From: Sphingobacterium thalpophilum
GTDB taxonomy: Bacteria; Bacteroidota; Bacteroidia; Chitinophagales; Chitinophagaceae
DNA length: 38,213 bases
Assembly (NCBI GenBank): GCA_945871875.1
Contig: CAMBYC010000013.1
Coordinates: 1-38,213 of the forward strand
Direction of reading: 5' to 3'
Part shown: positions 33,325-38,213 of the stretch, piece after piece
How positions within the stretch are numbered: position 1 is the first letter of the stretch
Layout: every line of letters starts with the position of its first letter
Notes under the pieces: generated by a model
Seen by the model: the letters and a program-made list of their open reading frames with translations, nothing else
Told to the model about the DNA's origin: nothing
Database searches by the model: none
Made by a program: the position numbers and the translations under genes

Positions 33325-34863
33325 TTATTGATTGTGATTGTTGTTGGTAATTAATATTTTTTCTATTCCAGTTTTAACTCTTTTAGAGCCAATTATAATG
33401 CCTTTATCATTCCTCTCTATAGGTAATAAATCAATACCTTGATTGGTAATTACAAATTCTCTTATTTCTTTTGAATGATTTAATCCCCTAGATTTCATAA
33501 CATATAAACTCCTATTTCTCTCACCCTCTAATTCAATATCTTCTACCATAATCCAAGTATCAACCATCGAAGAAATCCCTTCATCGCTTGGGTTTAGCGC
33601 AATTGAACCTATTGTTATAGCTGCTGTAAACATTACTGTAATTTGTTGAGTTTTTATATAATCAATAAATCTAGTAAGCATACTTCTAACATCACTGTTT
33701 GGTCCTTCTGTCATTAGGTTTGTAACAGGGTCTAGAATAAGAAATTTGGGTTTAATTTTAGTGATTGTTTCTTTAATTGCCATAAAATGTAATTCAAGAT
33801 TCTGGAGGGTTGGACGGGCATAATAAAAGTGTAATTTATTGTTATCAATTTGAGGTTTCAAATTAATGCCAATAGATAACATGTTTCTTATGATTTGATT
33901 GGGGGCTTCCTCAAACGCGCAAAAGAGACAAATTTCTCCCTGACTGCAGATACTTTCTGCAAAACTTGTCATCACACTTGTTTTCCCTGTACCTGCAGAT
34001 CCTGATACTAAAATGCTACTGCCAACAAAAAAACCTTTTTTGTCAAGCATATCATCCAATTCTTTTATGCCAGATGAAACATAGTTCATGCTAATATTTT
34101 GTTCTATTCCCAAGCTAATAATAGGATAAACATTCATTCCGGTTTTTTCAATTAAAAATGGATATTCGTTATTGGCATGATGAGCACCTCTGTATTTTAA
34201 AATTCTTATTCTTCGAGTAGAAATTTGATTGGCAACTCTATTGTTAAGTTCAATTACACAATCGGCAACATGTTCTTCTAATCCCATTCGAGTTAAAAAT
34301 TCTGTACCCATTTCGGCAGTAATAATAGCAGTAACTTGTTTTTCTTTTAACCAAGAAAACAATCTTTTGTATTCAGATCGAAGCACTTGAACGTCTAAAC
34401 TTGCAAAAAGTGTATCCATTGCATCTAAAACAACTCGTTTTGCATTTACTTTTGTGATGGCATGTTGTAATCTTATAAATAGGCCGTCAATATTGAATTT
34501 GTCAGAATCTTGAATTTCTGTATGTGCAATGCTCAGATGTTCTAAATAAATTTTATCCTCCTGAATCAATTTGTTTAATTCATACCCTAAGCTTGCAAGG
34601 TTTTCAATAAGTTCATCGGTTCTTTCCTCAAAGGTCATAAATACACCAGATTCACCAAATTTTGTAATTCCATTTATGATGAATTCCATTGCCATAAATG
34701 TTTTGCCGGTGCCAATGGTGCCAACCAATAATGTTGGCCTGTTTTTGGGAAGTCCACCAAATGTTAACTCATCAAAACCAATAATGCCTGTAGGAGATTT
34801 GATTAGGCTTTTTGTGTTTTGCTCAATATTTTGTGGAGTAGTTGTATGAAGGTTGTTTTCCAT
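33325..34863 (-). CDS. kaiC: KaiC-like double-domain ATPase
   Basis: A 512-residue two-domain RecA-like protein. CI Walker A is GTIGTGKT (48-55) with catalytic-type Glu79-Glu80 (FEE). CII Walker A is GSAGTGKT (288-295) with Glu318-Glu319. The autokinase region PSDEGISSMVDT (425-436) aligns with S. elongatus KaiC Thr426, Ser431 and Thr432: here Ser426, Ser431 and Ser432, all able to carry phosphate. ELEGERNRSLYVMKSRGLNHSKEIREF follows the clock protein pattern closely, so CII looks kinase-competent. The C-terminal tail (about 480-512) is Lys/Asn-rich and lacks a recognisable KaiA-binding segment. kaiB and a small membrane gene follow. No kaiA, sasA or rpaA is nearby. Confidence 0.9.
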   Translation of the reverse strand: MENNLHTTTPQNIEQNTKSLIKSPTGIIGFDELTFGGLPKNRPTLLVGTIGTGKTFMAMEFIINGITKFGESGVFMTFEERTDELIENLASLGYELNKLIQEDKIYLEHLSIAHTEIQDSDKFNIDGLFIRLQHAITKVNAKRVVLDAMDTLFASLDVQVLRSEYKRLFSWLKEKQVTAIITAEMGTEFLTRMGLEEHVADCVIELNNRVANQISTRRIRILKYRGAHHANNEYPFLIEKTGMNVYPIISLGIEQNISMNYVSSGIKELDDMLDKKGFFVGSSILVSGSAGTGKTSVMTSFAESICSQGEICLFCAFEEAPNQIIRNMLSIGINLKPQIDNNKLHFYYARPTLQNLELHFMAIKETITKIKPKFLILDPVTNLMTEGPNSDVRSMLTRFIDYIKTQQITVMFTAAITIGSIALNPSDEGISSMVDTWIMVEDIELEGERNRSLYVMKSRGLNHSKEIREFVITNQGIDLLPIERNDKGIIIGSKRVKTGIEKILITNNNHNQ

Positions 34864-35047
34864 TCTGCACGGTTTATCTCTTTAATATTTTCATCACTTT
34901 AATTATCATTTAGATTTTTGTGATGTAAATTTTTATTAAAGATAAAACCACTTTCGATAGTTATTTATGAGATAAGTTATATCAAAGTAGAATGTTTGTC
35001 ATTTTGCATTATAAGGATGTTGTTATTCTATGTTCTAACAAAAAAAG

Positions 35048-35072
35048 CAGGGCTTCCTATAAAGGAGCCCTG
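35048..35072 (-). terminator. Intrinsic terminator of the OmpL/BBP2-like gene
   Basis: A 9-pair hairpin with CAGGGCT/AGCCCTG core (35048-35056 with 35064-35072, one G-T). On the minus strand it is followed by C-T7, the textbook layout for the gene ending at 35121. Confidence 0.8.
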
Positions 35073-35120
35073 GTTGATTATGACCCAACTTTTTGACTGC
35101 TTGTCAAAAAAAGAGATGAA

Positions 35121-36188
35121 TTAAAATTTATAAATTGCCGCTACTAGAGCAGATCCTGTTCCTTTAGAAGTTCCTGTTTTAGTAACAAATACATTTTTGC
35201 TAGCAGATTCTAACCTGATTTCTGGAATAAATGTTAACGGACCAACTTTTAGGTTAAATGAAAGGGTATTGGCTAAAATTGTTGCTCCGAAAGTTGCAAG
35301 GCTCATGGCTACCAATTGTTTTTTATCACTAAAATACTCTGTACGCAAAGTTATTCCAAGTTTATCAGAAGGGTCGAAATTTAGATAAAGAGCAGAACCC
35401 CACCAAGTTAATGCAGATGTGGCATATTTGTTCTTGGCTTGTGTAAAAGTATTGTTAATGGTTCCATTGTAGGCAATGTTGAACTTATTACTAATTTTTC
35501 CAGTAATTACAACATCAAATTGTCTACTTTTAGCAGAATCTGATATGCGTTTTCCACCTACATAGTTCAAATAAATTTTTACATCATCTGTAGGTGCATA
35601 AGAATACTGTGCAATAAGGTATTTTTGATTTTCTCCGGGTACTGATTTATAGTCGGTTTTGTTGGCAAGTCCCAACATGAATCCGCTCTTTCCATTGGCA
35701 ATTTCTGCTTTAACCCCTGTATGTAAGAATGGACCCCATGAGAACATGTAAGACATACTGTAGTTTCTATTAACGATAGGGTCAACTACTTCAGAACCTA
35801 CATGTGTTCCCCAACTACCTGCAGTAAATTTCAACCAATCTGTAGCGGCATACGTTACATACAATTGCTTTATAGCTTGTGCAATTCCAGCATCGTTATA
35901 AGAAAATTCTTGTGCTCTTTTACCCAAGCCAAGGTCTGCTACAAACCCAACTTTGCCTATTGAATGCTCTAATTTTAAAGATGCCATACCCAATTCAAAA
36001 ACATTATGTGAGTTGGTGAAACTAGTACGATTATTTGCTGCATTTTGGCCAAAATCTGTTCTATAATACATGTCTACAAATCCTGATATTACAAATGGTT
36101 TAGTAGATCCTTTAGTACTGTCTTGTGCAAATAATGATGGTACACTTATAATATAAATAATGGCAGTTAGGATTGTTTTTTTGTTCAT
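35121..36188 (-). CDS. Outer-membrane beta-barrel protein, OmpL/BBP2-like
   Basis: A 355-residue outer-membrane protein with signal peptide ending LFAQ (about 1-21). The mature start FVISGFVDMYYRTDFG and the GMASLKLEHSIGKVGFVADLGLGKRAQEF region are the pattern of the OmpL-like BBP2 porins of Bacteroidota. Many strand-length amphipathic segments follow (LYVTYAATDWLKFTAGSWG; LGITLRTEYFSD; VGPLTFIPEIRLESA), and the last residues (SALVAAIYKF) end in Phe as typical of Bam-assembled barrels. It sits 83 bases after amtB on the same strand, a combination I recall from other Bacteroidota, suggesting it lets ammonium or small N-compounds cross the outer membrane. That role is inference. Confidence 0.82.
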   Translation of the reverse strand: MNKKTILTAIIYIISVPSLFAQDSTKGSTKPFVISGFVDMYYRTDFGQNAANNRTSFTNSHNVFELGMASLKLEHSIGKVGFVADLGLGKRAQEFSYNDAGIAQAIKQLYVTYAATDWLKFTAGSWGTHVGSEVVDPIVNRNYSMSYMFSWGPFLHTGVKAEIANGKSGFMLGLANKTDYKSVPGENQKYLIAQYSYAPTDDVKIYLNYVGGKRISDSAKSRQFDVVITGKISNKFNIAYNGTINNTFTQAKNKYATSALTWWGSALYLNFDPSDKLGITLRTEYFSDKKQLVAMSLATFGATILANTLSFNLKVGPLTFIPEIRLESASKNVFVTKTGTSKGTGSALVAAIYKF

Positions 36189-36271
36189 TTTTTTCGATTG
36201 TTGCTTTATGATTATTGATAGTTAACTAGGGTAGGATTGTGTTGGGGTTGTTTGCTTTATATAAGAAGTTT

Positions 36272-37654
36272 TTAGGCTATAGTCTCGGTTAATTCACCTT
36301 CATTTTGAACAAGAAGTGTACCTTGAACATAATTCTCATCATGTTGAGATGCATCTAAACCTTCTTCTTCGTCTTCTTCAGAAACACGCAAAGGAGAAAT
36401 CAAATTGATAAATTTAAAAATCAAGAAGGACACAACAAAGCTGTAGGTTACAGCCACTAACATCGCTTTAAGTTGAATAAAGAAAAATGTAGGGTTGCCG
36501 TAAAACAAGCCATCGTTTCCGGCGGAGTTTACAGTTTTAGTTGCGAATACTCCAGTTAGGATCATTCCAACAATACCACCTAAACCATGACAAGGGAAAA
36601 CATCGAGTGTGTCGTCCAATGAAGATTTACTTTTTAAATAAACAGCAATATTAGAAACAATAGCTGCTACCACACCTATGAAAATACTTTGAGGAACAGC
36701 TACGAAACCAGCAGCAGGAGTGATAGCAACCAATCCTACAACAGAACCGATACAGAATCCTAGTACAGAAGGTTTTTTGCCTTTCAATACATCGAAAAAC
36801 ATCCAAGCTAAACCAGCGGCAGCGGCAGCTGTATTTGTTGTTGCGAAAGCAGAAACAGCAAGAGCATTTGCACCTAAAGCAGAACCAGCGTTAAATCCGA
36901 ACCAGCCAAACCACAACAAACCAGTACCAATCAAAACATAAGGGATGTTTGCGGGTGGAATTTCTTTGTTTTCAATATGCACTTTTCTGCGTTTTAAAAC
37001 CAATGCACCAGCCAAAGCCGCACAACCAGCAGAAATATGAACCACAGTACCTCCAGCAAAATCTAAAGCACCCATTTTAAATAAGAAACCATCAGGATGC
37101 CAGCTCCAGTGTGCTAAAGGTGCATAAACAAATACACTAAACAATACTATAAATAAGATATATGATGTAAAACGGATACGTTCTGCAACGGCACCCACTA
37201 CTAAACCTGGCGTGATGATTGCGAACATCAACTGAAATAAGGAAAATAAAGATTGAGGGATAGTTGGTGCTAAAGACCATGGAGCGGCAGAGGTTACATC
37301 TTTAAAAAACAAGTGGGTTGAAGGATCTCCAATAAAACTGCCAATAGATGTTCCAAAGCATAAGCTATAACCAACAACTACCCAAATAACGCTTACTACA
37401 CCTGCAGCAGCGATACTTTTAATCATTGTAGAAAGTACATTTTTACGATGCACCATTCCACCGTAGAAAAACGCCAAACCAGGAGTCATTAAGAATACTA
37501 ATGCAGTTGCAACTATAATCCAAGAAATATCGGCACCATTGTAAATTTTGCCGCCATCGTCAAAGTTGGGCAATGAGGGTACAAAAATTGCGGCAACTGC
37601 CAATACCACCAAAAATAAAAATGGAATGGCATCCTTAAATCCAATTTTCTTCAT
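36272..37654 (-). CDS. amtB: Ammonium transporter
   Basis: A 460-residue inner-membrane ammonium channel with an N-terminal signal-like helix plus about 11 helices. The Amt/Rh signature DFAGGTVVHISAG (198-210) carries Asp198 and the first pore His206. The second pore His is His356 (PCHGLGGIVG). Other landmarks are FLMTPGLAFFYGGMVHRKNVLS, FNAGSALGAN and TNTAAAAAGLAW. The cytoplasmic C-terminal tail is longer and acidic (SEEDEEEGLDASQHDENYVQG). GlnK, the usual PII regulator next to amtB, is not encoded here. An OmpL/BBP2-like gene follows and gltD lies upstream, giving a nitrogen-assimilation group. The long AT-rich upstream region should hold its promoter. Confidence 0.96.
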   Translation of the reverse strand: MKKIGFKDAIPFLFLVVLAVAAIFVPSLPNFDDGGKIYNGADISWIIVATALVFLMTPGLAFFYGGMVHRKNVLSTMIKSIAAAGVVSVIWVVVGYSLCFGTSIGSFIGDPSTHLFFKDVTSAAPWSLAPTIPQSLFSLFQLMFAIITPGLVVGAVAERIRFTSYILFIVLFSVFVYAPLAHWSWHPDGFLFKMGALDFAGGTVVHISAGCAALAGALVLKRRKVHIENKEIPPANIPYVLIGTGLLWFGWFGFNAGSALGANALAVSAFATTNTAAAAAGLAWMFFDVLKGKKPSVLGFCIGSVVGLVAITPAAGFVAVPQSIFIGVVAAIVSNIAVYLKSKSSLDDTLDVFPCHGLGGIVGMILTGVFATKTVNSAGNDGLFYGNPTFFFIQLKAMLVAVTYSFVVSFLIFKFINLISPLRVSEEDEEEGLDASQHDENYVQGTLLVQNEGELTETIA

Positions 37655-37908
37655 AAATGCGTTTTTTGTTGATTTGTTATAAATACTTCGTAAAAATATA
37701 GTAATCAGCTTAAAAAAACGAATATAATGATAAATAAAAACAAATATAATAAAATGTAATGTGTAATTATGTATTTAAAAATTTACAATAAAATACATTA
37801 TAAATTAATAATCAATTAAATATAATATATATTGATTATATTTAAAAAAAGTATAATATGATATTATTTTAAAAATTTTAAAATATATATAAAATATATA
37901 TACATAAA
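37655..37908. other. Very AT-rich intergenic region upstream of amtB
   Basis: 254 bases without a gene. From about 37737 to 37900 the sequence is almost only A and T, with an 11-bp inverted repeat at 37816-37826/37835-37845 (8-base loop) and alternating TA runs near 37883-37902. This would be a flexible, easily melted region and may hold amtB regulatory sites; no defined operator was recognised. Confidence 0.5.
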
Positions 37909-37934
37909 AGCCTGCCATTAACTAATGGCAGGCT
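37909..37934 (-). terminator. Intrinsic terminator of gltD
   Basis: An 11-bp stem with AGCCTGCCAT/ATGGCAGGCT core (37909-37919 with 37924-37934) and a 4-base loop. On the minus strand it is followed by a short T-run and lies 25 bases after the gltD stop. Confidence 0.8.
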
Positions 37935-37959
37935 AAACTATCTAACTTAAAAAAGTATT

Positions 37960-38213
37960 TTATCTCGACAGCTCTAACAAACTATGGTCCTTAGATTCCA
38001 AAGTTGAAAAGCCAGATAAATATTCGTCAATTTTTCTAGCACATTCTCTTCCTTCACTAATTGCCCAAACCACTAAAGATTGTCCACGACGCATATCTCC
38101 GCAACTGAAAATTTTTGAAATATTGGTTCTGAATTCTTTTTCTGTGGCATTTACATTTCCTCGATCGTCTAAAGCGATATCCAATTCCTCAAGCATTCCT
38201 AGGTGTTGGGGTT
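37960..38213 (-). CDS. gltD: Glutamate synthase small subunit, C-terminal fragment
   Basis: The gene runs off the right edge; about 84 residues are visible, read without interruption to the window end (…PQHLGMLEELDIALDDRGNV). GltD is the FAD/NAD(P)H-dependent subunit that supplies electrons to GltB, which makes glutamate from glutamine and 2-oxoglutarate. The family ending is unmistakable: ISKIFSCGDMRRGQSLVVWAI (the CGD FAD-binding and RRGQSLVVWAI motif), SEGRECARKIDEYL. An ATG at 38196 is internal. Next to amtB and an OmpL-like porin, it suggests coordinated ammonium assimilation. Confidence 0.93.
   Translation of the reverse strand, partial: PQHLGMLEELDIALDDRGNVNATEKEFRTNISKIFSCGDMRRGQSLVVWAISEGRECARKIDEYLSGFSTLESKDHSLLELSR

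Noticed and set aside
32955-34863. A complete circadian clock
   Set aside because: Only KaiB and KaiC are present. No KaiA, SasA or RpaA homologue is in the window, and non-cyanobacterial KaiBC is not established as a circadian clock.

Overview
The window is AT-rich DNA from a member of the phylum Bacteroidota, probably a Chitinophagia- or Sphingobacteriia-like lineage. The evidence is a PorW/SprE-type component of the type IX secretion system (T9SS), a secreted protein with a gliding-motility-type C-terminal sorting domain, Bacteroidota-specific outer-membrane barrels (a Porin_10-like protein and an OmpL/BBP2-like protein), and several TAnnTTTG boxes that match the Bacteroidota -7 promoter element. 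No rRNA, tRNA, CRISPR array, transposase or phage gene was seen. Most of the window is core chromosome.

Layout, left to right. Positions 1-1639 hold the end of aroA and aroC (shikimate pathway). 1774-2370 encodes a small barrel protein. 2449-7786 (minus) is an operon of porW/sprE and a class A penicillin-binding protein. 7947-9786 (plus) is a tight run: a membrane protein resembling the N-terminus of an M23 peptidase, a bactofilin, an AtpI-like membrane protein and a SprT-like metalloprotein. A GNAT acetyltransferase and a lipocalin-like lipoprotein follow on the minus strand. 11122-12127 is a scar in which the front of a Wza-type export gene runs directly into the back of a WcaJ-type glycosyl-phosphate transferase gene. 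Next come sucC and a T9SS cargo protein (minus), then a purine nucleoside phosphorylase and a Porin_10-like protein (plus).

18409-18821 is repeat-bearing intergenic DNA. 18822-21408 looks like a small stress cluster: a three-BON-domain protein, a DUF892/YciE-type protein, a proline-rich micro-protein and a PEBP gene interrupted by one in-frame TAG. A lipoprotein gene and smc follow. 25822-29770 (minus) is a complete HlyD-MFS-TolC efflux operon. A Ycf48/BNR-like secreted protein and an unusual MurC/Mpl-like ligase come next.

32489-34863 (minus) is a kaiC-kaiB operon with a third gene for a small membrane-anchored protein. KaiC keeps both Walker A motifs, both catalytic Glu pairs and hydroxyl residues at all three phosphosite positions. 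The window ends with a nitrogen-assimilation group on the minus strand: an OmpL/BBP2-like porin, the ammonium channel gene amtB, and the 3' end of gltD.

The strongest candidates for new biology are the KaiBC plus membrane-protein module, the bactofilin operon whose peptidase-like partner has no catalytic domain, and the collapsed exopolysaccharide locus. All identifications are from reading motifs by eye; no database search was run.
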